A stretch of 64,000 bases of DNA from NCBI GenBank assembly GCA_963730005.1, contig CAVSPO010000019.1:1-64000 (forward strand), written 5' to 3'. The stretch's first letter is position 1. Every line of letters begins with the position of its first letter. Under the pieces are notes generated by a model. That model was given only the letters and a program-made list of their open reading frames with translations, did not search any database and had not been told where the DNA came from. Source of the DNA: CAVSPO01 sp963730005 (GTDB taxonomy: Bacteria; Actinomycetota; Actinomycetes; Propionibacteriales; Propionibacteriaceae). This document shows positions 52,258 to 60,731 of this stretch, piece after piece. The position numbers and the translations under genes are program-made.

Positions 52258-53098
52258 GCGGAAGCGTCCGACGGTGAGCTGGAACGGATCATCCGAAGCA
52301 TCACCAGGAAGAGCATCGCGGCCACGAGCTCCAGGAGCACGGTGAAGCCGCGGATCACGCCGATCCTGCCCAGGTCGTACAGCCACCCCATGATGAAGGC
52401 ACCCCCGAACAGGGCCAGACCGTAGATTGCATTGAAGACGCCATAGCCGGTGCCACGCTTGTGGTACGGCGTGATGTCGGCAATGGCCGAACGCATGATT
52501 GTTTCGTGGGCGCCCAACACGACGCCGAAGATCATCATCCCGGCCACGATGTTTGCCGGGCTGTCGGCCAACGTCAGGAATGGCAGCACCATGGTGGCGA
52601 ACGGGATGATGCCCATCAGCAGCAGGCCTCCCGCCTGGCGTCCGCTGCGGGCCTTCATCCGGTCGTACCCATGGCCGATCAGCAACGCGAAAAGCGCGTC
52701 CACCCCCATCGCGACGGCGTAGAGGAGCGTGATCGCACCATCGGACATCAGGCCGTTCGCCTTGATGTGGAAGCCGGCACGGCCAGCAACATCGCATAGC
52801 CGACGAACATGAACACCCAGTGCCGGCCAGTGCGGTCGCTCCAGACCCCCGCCAGCAGCCTCAGCCCGTAGCCCACGAACTCGCCGATTCCGAACACCAA
52901 CCCCACCTGGAGTGCACTGACACCAAGGAGGCTGAAGTACTGGCTGTTGGCGCTGCGTGCGGACTCGTAGACCGCGTCACCCAGCAGACTGATGACGCCG
53001 AAGGCGACAATGACCGTCACAGCGGGGCTGAACCGCCCGGCGTGCCGCGGGCGCGCCGGCTCAGGGTGGAACGCCGGGCCCGGCAACGGGTCACTCAT
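52254..53098 (-). pseudogene. MFS transporter with internal deletion and frameshift
   Basis: The N-terminal part (ATG 53098) runs through the first two or three helices to GYAMLLAVPA. It is followed out of frame near 52765 by FHIKANGLMSDGAITLLYAV, which belongs to the start of the second six-helix half, and then VVLGAHETIMRSAIADI and the rest to the stop. The whole span is only 845 nt (about 281 codons) against about 400 codons for this family, so roughly 110-130 codons covering helices 3-6 are gone, and a base is also missing at the join. It cannot be functional. Confidence 0.7.
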
Positions 53099-53181
53099 GG
53101 ACCCATCATTCACCCAACGCGTCGGCGACCACGCAGTTGGGCTGGGGCTGGCTCGCCAGTTCGGGGCAACCCAAACGCAAC

Positions 53182-53211
53182 ATGGCCGGGACCACGTGGT
53201 CCCGGCCATGA
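53182..53211. terminator. Palindromic terminator after ndk
   Basis: CATGGCCGGGACCAC followed by GTGGTCCCGGCCATG is a perfect 30-bp palindrome, 31 bases past the ndk stop, able to form a long hairpin on either strand. Confidence 0.75.
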
Positions 53212-53241
53212 TGCTTGCTGCTGGTCAGTTCATGGGATTCG

Positions 53242-53664
53242 TCAGGCGAGCCCGGGGAACCACAAGCTGATCTCGCGTTCTGCCGACTCCACGGAGTCAG
53301 ATCCGTGCACCAGGTTCTGCATGTCGTCGGTGCCCCAGTCGCGGCCCAGGTCGCCGCGAATGGTCCCGGGAGCGGCCGTGGCCGGGTTGGTCGTTCCCAT
53401 CAGGAGACGCCACCCCTCGACGACCCGATTTCCCTCCAGCACCAGCGACACCAGCGGGCCCTGTGTCATGTAATCCATCAAGCCGGCGAAGAAGCCCTTG
53501 CCGACGTGTTCGGCGTAGTGTTCCCGCAGGACGTCGTCTGCGCCCTCGCGCATTTGCAGCGCCACCACCGCGAAGCCCTTGGCTTCGGCGCGACGCAGGA
53601 TCTCTCCGATCAGCCCGCGGGTCACACCGTCGGGCTTGATGAGCACCAAAGTACGTTCAGTCAT
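53242..53664 (-). CDS. ndk: Nucleoside-diphosphate kinase
   Basis: A 140-aa enzyme that equilibrates nucleoside tri- and diphosphates. ERTLVLIKPDGVTRGLIGEI at the start, the ATP-site FAGLMDYMTQGPLVSLVLEG, and the active-site His in NLVHGSDSVESAEREISLWF (about residue 118) are all conserved. Length is normal. ATG at 53664. It is followed by its own palindromic terminator. Confidence 0.94.
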   Translation of the reverse strand: MTERTLVLIKPDGVTRGLIGEILRRAEAKGFAVVALQMREGADDVLREHYAEHVGKGFFAGLMDYMTQGPLVSLVLEGNRVVEGWRLLMGTTNPATAAPGTIRGDLGRDWGTDDMQNLVHGSDSVESAEREISLWFPGLA

Positions 53665-53733
53665 GCCGGAGAGCCTAGCTGCTGGCCCGCGCTGGCGATA
53701 TTTTGCCCACGGCGACAGCGTTGGGTGCCGTCG

Positions 53734-54762
53734 TTAGCCGACCGTCTTGTCTGCCCTTGCTCTGACAGCTTCGGGCAGCGGGCTGCCTTGACGTTCGGCG
53801 GCAGCCGGGTTGACGGTGAGCGCCAGATTGCCCTGACTGTCGCTCTGGCGCTGGACGGGGATGTCCCCCGGATTCATACCGTTCTTCAACACGTCGACGG
53901 CCATCTTGCCGGCATTGAAACCCATCTTGAACTGGTCGACCGCATAGGCGGCGGTGGCTCCGCGGACAACGGAGTCCGGGTCAGCCGCGATGACGATGGC
54001 ACCACTGGCCTCGGCGGCCTGCACCACGCCTTCCACGCCGGACACCACCGTGTTGTCATTGCCCACGTAGTAGGCGTCCACCCCGGCCAGCGACTTGGCC
54101 GCCTGTTGCACTTCCGAGCTGTTGGTGACCGTGGCTGTGCGCACCTCCAGGCCCAATTTCGCGGCGGTCTCCTTGGCCAGATTGGCTTGCACCTCGGCGT
54201 TGGTCTCCGAGCTGGAGTAGACGATGCCCACGGTCTTGGCACTCGGCTTGATGTCCTTGATCAGCTGCATCTGCTCCTGGATGGGCGGGTAGTCGGAGGT
54301 GCCCGTGATGTTGCCGCCCGGGTGCTCCCAGCTGTCCACCAGCTTGGCCAGGACCGGGTCGGTGACACCGGCGAAGATGATCGGCATGGTCTCCGGCATC
54401 ACCTGAGCGAACGACTGGGCACACGGAGTCGTGATGGCGGCCACCAAGTCCTTGTTGTCGTTCTTGAAGTTGTTCGCGATGCTGGTCAACGACCCCTGAT
54501 CACCTTGCGGGTTCTGTTCGTCGAACTCGACGTTGCGGCCCTCGATGAAGCCGCCGTCCTTCATCCCCGCCTTGAAACCCTCACGGATCGAGTCGAGGGA
54601 CGGGTGGCTGACGATCTGGGCGATGCCGATCTTGTACACCCTGGACGGCGAGGCGCTGCCGGCGGGGCTGGACGTGTTGCTGCAGGCGCTCAGCAGCCCT
54701 GCCACGGAGACGGCAGTCGCCCCGGCGAGCAGGCTGCGACGATTGAAAGCGGTGTGACTCAT
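53734..54762 (-). CDS. ABC-type substrate-binding lipoprotein (TrpX/DUF534 type)
   Basis: A 342-aa exported binding protein: signal peptide with a twin Arg (FNRRSLLAGATAVSVAGLLSA) and lipobox Cys, then IGIAQIVSHPSLDSIREGFK and DEQNPQGDQGSLTSIANNFK, the fold-type I binding protein pattern of the TrpX/YtmJ family used for aromatic amino acids or similar ligands. Residues ITTPCAQSFAQVMPE and GTSDYPPIQEQMQLIKDIKP belong to the ligand site region. The usual permease and ATPase genes are not adjacent, so it is an orphan. ATG at 54762. Confidence 0.8.
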   Translation of the reverse strand: MSHTAFNRRSLLAGATAVSVAGLLSACSNTSSPAGSASPSRVYKIGIAQIVSHPSLDSIREGFKAGMKDGGFIEGRNVEFDEQNPQGDQGSLTSIANNFKNDNKDLVAAITTPCAQSFAQVMPETMPIIFAGVTDPVLAKLVDSWEHPGGNITGTSDYPPIQEQMQLIKDIKPSAKTVGIVYSSSETNAEVQANLAKETAAKLGLEVRTATVTNSSEVQQAAKSLAGVDAYYVGNDNTVVSGVEGVVQAAEASGAIVIAADPDSVVRGATAAYAVDQFKMGFNAGKMAVDVLKNGMNPGDIPVQRQSDSQGNLALTVNPAAAERQGSPLPEAVRARADKTVG

Positions 54763-55043
54763 GCTCGTGATCTCCCGGTTTGGTGTCCGCGCCCGGCCAA
54801 GGCAGAAAAAGGCCACTCCAAAGAGGCGGTCCTGGTGTTTGTGGCGCATCCCGCTGCAGCCAGTCAGGGGTGCCGTCGGTTGCCACCGTCCAACACTCAC
54901 CGGATTCTAGGCGGACCGCCGCCCGTCGTCGAAACCCCGGCGGGCGCACCACCATCGCCCCTTGTGGATGCAGCTGTGCGTGACGGCGTCACACCAATGG
55001 ACAGCACCTCAGCGACGATCCAGCCGGACACTAGTCTTGGCGC

Positions 55044-55454
55044 GTGAAAGAAGGCTTCCTTGACCTCATCGGCGCCACGCGCACCGCATCCGGCCAGTTG
55101 CGCCTGACCGTGACAGAGCAACTGCTCAACGCCAACGGAACGATGCATGGCGGTGTCAGCGCCACACTGGTGGACACCGCAGCCGGTTTCGGAGCCCGAT
55201 CGAGCCTGCCTGCCGGCAGCATCCTGTCGACCATCCAGCTCTCGGTCATGTATGTCGCCCCGGCCAGGGTGGGAGACGTCATTGTCACGACCAGCGAGAC
55301 ACTGCACGTGAGCGTCCGCCACGCGTTGGCCACCGCCACCCTGGTGCGCGAGTCCGACGGTGCGGTGCTCGCCCATGGTGACGCGTCGTTCGCCGTCAAG
55401 CCCCCTGCTGCACCCAACAACAGCTCTGCGCAGCAACGCACGGGCCACCCGTGA
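55044..55454 (+). CDS. PaaI-family thioesterase (hotdog fold)
   Basis: A 136-aa protein with the hotdog motif ANGTMHGGVSATLVDTAAGF (about 32-51), in which the Gly-Gly and Asp form the usual active site, and STIQLSVMYVAPARVGDVIV (about 68-87). It probably hydrolyses an acyl- or hydroxybenzoyl-CoA thioester; the acyl group cannot be predicted. A second, frameshifted hotdog gene lies at 29466-29871. GTG or ATG at about 55044 is used. Confidence 0.8.
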   Translation: MKEGFLDLIGATRTASGQLRLTVTEQLLNANGTMHGGVSATLVDTAAGFGARSSLPAGSILSTIQLSVMYVAPARVGDVIVTTSETLHVSVRHALATATLVRESDGAVLAHGDASFAVKPPAAPNNSSAQQRTGHP

Positions 55455-55561
55455 ATCGCCCGACGGACGGGTGGGCCTGGCTTCGGGTGCCTGGCTCTTG
55501 GCGCGAGGCAAGTGCCGCGCTTGCCTGTGCCCTAGCCTGAAACCCCAAGGAAGGTGACTGC

Positions 55562-57178
55562 ATGGAGACGATCGCGATCCATCTCTTGCTCACCTTCGGC
55601 TGCGGCCTGCTGGCGGTGCTGATCCGGGTGCCACCCCTGCTCGGCTTCCTCGGCGCGGGCATGGCCCTGACTGCCCTGGGTGTCCCCCGTGTGGAAGCTC
55701 TCGATCTGGTCGCCGACCTGGGCGTGACCATGCTGCTGTTCGGCATCGGCTTGAAACTGGACGTCCGCACTCTGCTGCGGCGTGAGGTTTGGCTCACGGC
55801 TTCGGTGCACATGGTGCTGTGCGTCCTGGTGGGCATGGGTTTCCTGGGGCTGCTGTCGACGTGGGGTTTCGGGCTGTTGGCGGGGGAAGGTTGGCGAACC
55901 TGGGCGCTGGTGAGCTTCGCTTTGTCCTTCTCCAGCACGGTCGTGGCGATCAAGATGCTGGAGGATCGCGACCACGCCCAGTCCCTCTACGGCCGGGTGG
56001 CGATCGGCATCCTGCTGCTCCAGGACGTCGCCGCCGTCGTCTTCCTGGCGGTGTCCCAAGGCCAGCTTCCCAGCCCCTGGGCGCTGGCACTCGTGGGGCT
56101 GGTCCCTGCCTCGGCGCTGTTCCGCCGTGTCCTGGACCGGATGGGTCACGCCGAGATGCAGGTGCTTTTCGGCATCGTGATGGCGTTCGTGCCGGGTTAT
56201 GCACTGTTCGAGCTGGTCGGCATCCGCGGCGACATCGGGGCGCTGGTGATAGGCCTGCTGCTGTCGTCGAACCCCGCAGCCGAGGACCTCGCGCGGGCGC
56301 TGTTCTCGCTCAAGGAGCTGCTGCTCGTCGGCTTCTTCGTCTCGATCGGCATGAGCGGCCTGCCGACCCTGCAGACCCTGTCGGTCAGCCTGGCGCTGTT
56401 GGCACTGCTGCCTCTCCAGATGGGCCTGTATGTGGCGCTGTTCTGGTGGCTGGGGCTGCGGCGGCGTACCGCAAGCCTCGCCGGGATCACGCTCGGCAAC
56501 TTCTCCGAATTCGCCCTCATCATCACTTCAGTGGGTGCAGTGACAGGAATTCTGGCCGAGGAGTGGGTACCCACACTGGAGTTCGCCGTGGCGCTGAGCT
56601 TCGTGATCGCATCGATACTCAACCGGCACAGCACCGGACTCATCCGGCTGTTGCGCCGCCACGTCCCGACCCGCACCGATGACAAGCTCCACCCGGACGA
56701 CCGCCACATCGACCTCGGCGACGCCAACGTGGTGGTGCTGGGTGTCGGACGCCTCGGACGAGCCGCCTACGATCGCCTCACCCAGACCTACGGACTCAGG
56801 GTCCTGGGGGTGGAGCTGGACGAGGATGCCGTCGTTGCACTGCAACGTCAAGGGTTGAACGTCGTGCACGGCGACGCCACCGATGATGACTTCTGGGACC
56901 GCATCACCCGCACTCACCGAGTGAAGATCGCCGTGCTGGCGATGCCCGAGCACGGCTCCAACCGCACCGCGCTGGAGAAGCTGGAAGCCAGCGAATTCGA
57001 GGGCGCGGTCGCCGTCGTCGCCCAGTTCCCCGACGAGATTGCCGAGATGAAGCACCAGGGCGCCCACGCAGTCTTCCACCTGTATGAAGGCGCGGGAGTT
57101 GCCCTCGCCGACCGGGCGGCCTCCGCGGCCGGGATCCATCGTCCCGACGTCCTGCCGGAAGCATCGCCCGGCGACTGA
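55562..57178 (+). CDS. CPA2-family K+(Na+)/H+ antiporter with TrkA-N domain
   Basis: A 538-aa membrane protein. Twelve or so hydrophobic segments (about 3-370) carry the CPA2 antiporter features FLGAGMALTALG and FSSTVVAIKMLEDRDHAQSL YGRVAIGILLLQDVAAVVF, with the paired acidic residues of the exchange site. A cytoplasmic RCK/TrkA-N domain (about 385-510: NVVVLGVGRLGRAAYDRLTQ, GDATDDDFWDRI) binds NAD(H) and gates transport. KefB/YbaL-type layout. ATG at 55562 follows AAGGAAGG. Confidence 0.85.
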   Translation: METIAIHLLLTFGCGLLAVLIRVPPLLGFLGAGMALTALGVPRVEALDLVADLGVTMLLFGIGLKLDVRTLLRREVWLTASVHMVLCVLVGMGFLGLLSTWGFGLLAGEGWRTWALVSFALSFSSTVVAIKMLEDRDHAQSLYGRVAIGILLLQDVAAVVFLAVSQGQLPSPWALALVGLVPASALFRRVLDRMGHAEMQVLFGIVMAFVPGYALFELVGIRGDIGALVIGLLLSSNPAAEDLARALFSLKELLLVGFFVSIGMSGLPTLQTLSVSLALLALLPLQMGLYVALFWWLGLRRRTASLAGITLGNFSEFALIITSVGAVTGILAEEWVPTLEFAVALSFVIASILNRHSTGLIRLLRRHVPTRTDDKLHPDDRHIDLGDANVVVLGVGRLGRAAYDRLTQTYGLRVLGVELDEDAVVALQRQGLNVVHGDATDDDFWDRITRTHRVKIAVLAMPEHGSNRTALEKLEASEFEGAVAVVAQFPDEIAEMKHQGAHAVFHLYEGAGVALADRAASAAGIHRPDVLPEASPGD

Positions 57179-57261
57179 CCTCCAGCGCACATCAGACGTT
57201 CGCCCGACGGTTGCCGACCGCCGTCTTCGCGTTCGCGGCAACAACCGGGAGAATGAAGGAC

Positions 57262-60200
57262 ATGGCAACAGATGTGAATGCAGCGATCAACCTGCGGCTG
57301 GCCCTGCTGGGGCTCCCGTTGTCCGACGACGCGGAGGGCACCGATGAGACTCTCCTGGTCGCTCCGATCCTGGCCCGCCAGCGCGAGCTGACACGGCGGC
57401 TCGCGAACCGTCCCAGTGCCGCCGACCAGCGGATCCAGGACTTCCTGGACGACTATCTCGCTGACGCACCGGTGCAGCCCCTGCTGCCGGCCAACACCTT
57501 GGTGCTCGACCAACCGGGCCTGGCCCGCGGCCTCTCGCTCCCGGTGGGCGAAGACCATTTCGAGTCGCAGCTGATCAACAGCTACCGCTGCCTCAACGGC
57601 GTTCTGCACAATCCGGTCAACGACCGTCGAACCACCCAGGGCGTTTTCCACGTCGTCGAGGGTGGCTTGCCGATTCCTGACGACAAGATCGCCGTGAGCA
57701 AACAGGCCTTCGCCCTGCTCCTGAGCCGGGCCCTGGATGCCCCCGACTGGGAGTTGAAGCTCCCGTTCACCAGCCACGAACCAGACGGCGCAGGCTGCTG
57801 GGTGAGCCTGCTGCTGCGTCCCCTGGTGGTGCCGGAGGTGCCGGGCAGGAGCTCCCGCCAGACCATGGAGACCCGCTTCATCGCACCTGGCGGGCTGATC
57901 GCCAACCTCGACTTCGTTGAGGGAATCTTCGGTAACGCGGGCGACCCCTACCTGCCCGAGAACGATGCGTCGCTCGACCCTGAAGGGTGGACCGGACACA
58001 CGGGCTGCGTCATTCTGGCGCCCCATCTCACCAGCTGCACCAAGAAGGAACTTGGCCTGCCGCACCACGACGACGCTTCGCAGCGGCAGCGTCGTGATGG
58101 ACAGTGTTGGCGCAGTGCGGACGAGTTGTACAACGACGGCCGTGCCTTCAAGATTTGCGCCCGCGACGAGCGAGGCGTGATCGTCACGGTCATCGCAGAC
58201 AACTACTTCGGCTACTGCAAGAAAGAGGTCAAGACCCAGATCAGTTACTCGGCCAACTTGCTGGGCGGCGCCGAGGAGGAGCACTCCGGTGGAGCGCAGG
58301 TCCATGCGGCCTACGACCTGGGCGCCGAATACGTCGACAAACTCACTCCGGAGGGCTACGAGCTGGAGGATGTGGTGGCCCGCGATCCGCAGCGCTTCGA
58401 GCTGCAGCCGGAGGGTTTCGCAGTGGACCTGACGAACCCGCACAACATCCTGGTGCCACGCGGGACGAAGTTCAGCCTGCGCACCAAGACCGTCACCTGG
58501 GGTGAGGACGACAACGTACATTCCCTCAAGCTGCTCGCCGGCAAGACCTACGTCATGCCCGGCGGTTTCAGCATCTTCGCCCGTCAACACAGGGGTGACT
58601 CTGTGCACTGGGAGTTGACCGGCATCTCGGCCGACAGCACCCAGTGTCACAAACCCGCCACCGTCTCGGGCGGCGGCAAGAGCGAGATCAGCAAGTCGCT
58701 GGACGACGCCATCGTCTCCGGCAACGCCTACTCCTCCGACTTCACGGCCGACATCGAGTCGGTGCAGCGGTTGCTCGACAAGGACTACACCGACCGGTAC
58801 GCAGATCCGGCACGCAACGGCGTCGACCACCGACCGGTCCTGTCCGACGATCGCACCCTCGGCTCGGTCATCAAGCTGTTGACTCCCAGCCCCGACTACA
58901 GCCGCAGCTACAACGACTTCCTGAACGGGCTGTCGCCCCACGTCAAGGAGCTCGTGTTCAACGTCAAGCAGTACTACAAACCGTCGTGGGGCAACGACTG
59001 GCGCAGCCACTTCAGCGTCGGCATCATGAACGGCAGGCTCGGCAACATGGTTCGTCTGGACGGCGACAAGATCCACATAAGCATGCTGCGCGTCGGTTTC
59101 CGGGAGGATGGCTCCTGGCGCCTGTTCAGCCTGCGCAACGACTTCCGTCCCGCAGTCAAGGTGCAAACCGAGGATGACATCACCGCGGCCACCTTGTTCC
59201 CAGACGAGGCCAGCGGCAGCTCCCGCAAGTACGTCGAGAACTGCGAACGGCTGCTGTTCCAGCGTCCCGACGACGCCGTGCAACGAGGCTACGACCATCA
59301 GGCTGAGCTCGATCTGTCTGGCGAGGGCGTGTTCATGTCGAACTTCGAGCCGCTGACCAAGGCAGACGCCATCGAGATGCGGGAGGACGCGCTCGGTTAC
59401 AGCCAGTTCACGCCGCCGGTGCGGGCCCTGATCGACCGGGCCGCCGCGATCAATGAGGACACTGATCCCGACTACTTCGTCTGCAGCGCGGTGGCGCGCA
59501 TTGTCGACGGGAAACCGAGCAAGAACCCGCGCTACCTGCAGACGAGGCCCGACATCGCCGACCCGGAGACGACTGGTTCGGCTGATCTGGCGACCCACCT
59601 GTTCCACCGGCTGCCGACCACAGTGCCGATCGTGCTGCCCGTCGACGTCGTGGCGGCTGGCCGCCGCAACAACCCGCCGGAGCCAGGCATGCCCCCGTTG
59701 TGCGCCTACAACCCGCTGCACTACATGGAACTGCCGGAACTGTTCATGGAGTTCATCAGCTCCATGACGGGCAAGTCACCGTCGACGACCGGGGCCGGCT
59801 CCGAGGGCGCCCTCACCAAGGGACCGTTCAACGCCTTGCCGGCCACCATCGACCTGAACGCCAACCTGTTGGGTTACGTGTTGGGCGGCTACGACGGTTG
59901 GCTGTCCAGCTCCGGCTACATCGGGCCCAAGGTGCGCGTCGACCACGACTTCAGCCTGCTGGTGCCAGAGCTGTTCAGCCGCTTGTCGCCGGACGAGCGC
60001 GATGCGCGAGCCCTGATCGAGGGCGGGTATCTGGACCGAATCGAGGACTTCGAACACGAGGGTCGCACCATCGAGGCGAGCCGCCTGGGCTACCGGATGA
60101 ACCAGCGTTTCGCGATCACCTACTTCGGCCGCATCTTCCTGCACCCGGACGTGGTGTTCAGCGACGAGATGCTGAAGCCAGAACTCCAGGATCCCCAGGT

Positions 60201-60636
60201 CTATGCCGACAGCGTGGACGTCATCGTGGCCACCCACCAGCGCGTCGCCGAGGCCTACCTCAGGGACGGTTCGCTCGACCTGGCGGTGCCACCGATCAGG
60301 GGCTTGCTGGAGATCATGGCCCGTGGCACGACAAGCGACGGACTGCGTCTGCACGACGAGGCGTTCCGGCAGCAGTTCACCCGCGAATCCGTGCTGGCCA
60401 GTGACTGGTACCAGGCGCGGCTGGACGCCAAGCAGGCGCGCGACGTCCGGCACCTGCAGCGCGGCATCCTGAACCTGCAGGACTTCATGGCTGCCCCGAT
60501 CAACGCCAACGCCGTTGCCCGGACAGAAATGGACAACCGTCTGGCAAGGGCGAGCGAGCGGCTGGCAGACGTCGAGTCCGGGAAGTATCGCGAGTCGCTG
60601 GTGGGAACGATCGGGCGGCAGGTGGGGTTGGAGTAG
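57262..60636 (+). CDS. Putative diphosphate-dependent PEP carboxykinase (PPi-PEPCK family)
   Basis: A 1,124-aa soluble protein, one of the longest genes here. Its length fits the PPi-type PEPCK described in Entamoeba and Propionibacterium freudenreichii, which makes PEP or oxaloacetate with diphosphate instead of GTP or ATP. The stretches KKEVKTQISYSANLLGGAEE EHSGG (about 313-340) and DNYFGYCKKEVK look to me like the conserved core of that family, but I recall them rather than compare them. No classical P-loop (GxxxxGKT) is present, as expected if diphosphate is the phosphoryl donor. ATG 57262 or 57253. Intact. Other identities are possible. Confidence 0.55.
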   Translation: MATDVNAAINLRLALLGLPLSDDAEGTDETLLVAPILARQRELTRRLANRPSAADQRIQDFLDDYLADAPVQPLLPANTLVLDQPGLARGLSLPVGEDHFESQLINSYRCLNGVLHNPVNDRRTTQGVFHVVEGGLPIPDDKIAVSKQAFALLLSRALDAPDWELKLPFTSHEPDGAGCWVSLLLRPLVVPEVPGRSSRQTMETRFIAPGGLIANLDFVEGIFGNAGDPYLPENDASLDPEGWTGHTGCVILAPHLTSCTKKELGLPHHDDASQRQRRDGQCWRSADELYNDGRAFKICARDERGVIVTVIADNYFGYCKKEVKTQISYSANLLGGAEEEHSGGAQVHAAYDLGAEYVDKLTPEGYELEDVVARDPQRFELQPEGFAVDLTNPHNILVPRGTKFSLRTKTVTWGEDDNVHSLKLLAGKTYVMPGGFSIFARQHRGDSVHWELTGISADSTQCHKPATVSGGGKSEISKSLDDAIVSGNAYSSDFTADIESVQRLLDKDYTDRYADPARNGVDHRPVLSDDRTLGSVIKLLTPSPDYSRSYNDFLNGLSPHVKELVFNVKQYYKPSWGNDWRSHFSVGIMNGRLGNMVRLDGDKIHISMLRVGFREDGSWRLFSLRNDFRPAVKVQTEDDITAATLFPDEASGSSRKYVENCERLLFQRPDDAVQRGYDHQAELDLSGEGVFMSNFEPLTKADAIEMREDALGYSQFTPPVRALIDRAAAINEDTDPDYFVCSAVARIVDGKPSKNPRYLQTRPDIADPETTGSADLATHLFHRLPTTVPIVLPVDVVAAGRRNNPPEPGMPPLCAYNPLHYMELPELFMEFISSMTGKSPSTTGAGSEGALTKGPFNALPATIDLNANLLGYVLGGYDGWLSSSGYIGPKVRVDHDFSLLVPELFSRLSPDERDARALIEGGYLDRIEDFEHEGRTIEASRLGYRMNQRFAITYFGRIFLHPDVVFSDEMLKPELQDPQVYADSVDVIVATHQRVAEAYLRDGSLDLAVPPIRGLLEIMARGTTSDGLRLHDEAFRQQFTRESVLASDWYQARLDAKQARDVRHLQRGILNLQDFMAAPINANAVARTEMDNRLARASERLADVESGKYRESLVGTIGRQVGLE

Positions 60637-60637
60637 T

Positions 60638-60673
60638 TTGCGAGCCTCCGGGGTTGCGAGCCTCCGGGGTTGC
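60638..60673. repeat. 16-bp tandem repeat after the large gene
   Basis: TTGCGAGCCTCCGGGG occurs twice without a gap, followed by TTGC, between the stop of the PEPCK-like gene and its terminator. Probably a simple duplication with no function. Confidence 0.6.
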
Positions 60674-60717
60674 TCAGCCCGCGCCGGTCGCCTTCACTGG
60701 CACCGGCCGGGCTGAGC
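60672..60717. terminator. Terminator between convergent genes
   Basis: GCTCAGCCC pairs with GGGCTGAGC, and inside it CCGGT pairs with ACCGG with a small bulge. It serves the PEPCK-like gene (+) and the HerA-like gene (-). Confidence 0.7.
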
Positions 60718-60731
60718 AGCAGGCGCCGCGC

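Noticed and set aside
56914..59721. 935-codon minus-strand open frame
   Set aside because: Shadow of the antiporter and PEPCK-like genes; composition is unlike a protein and there is no ribosome site.
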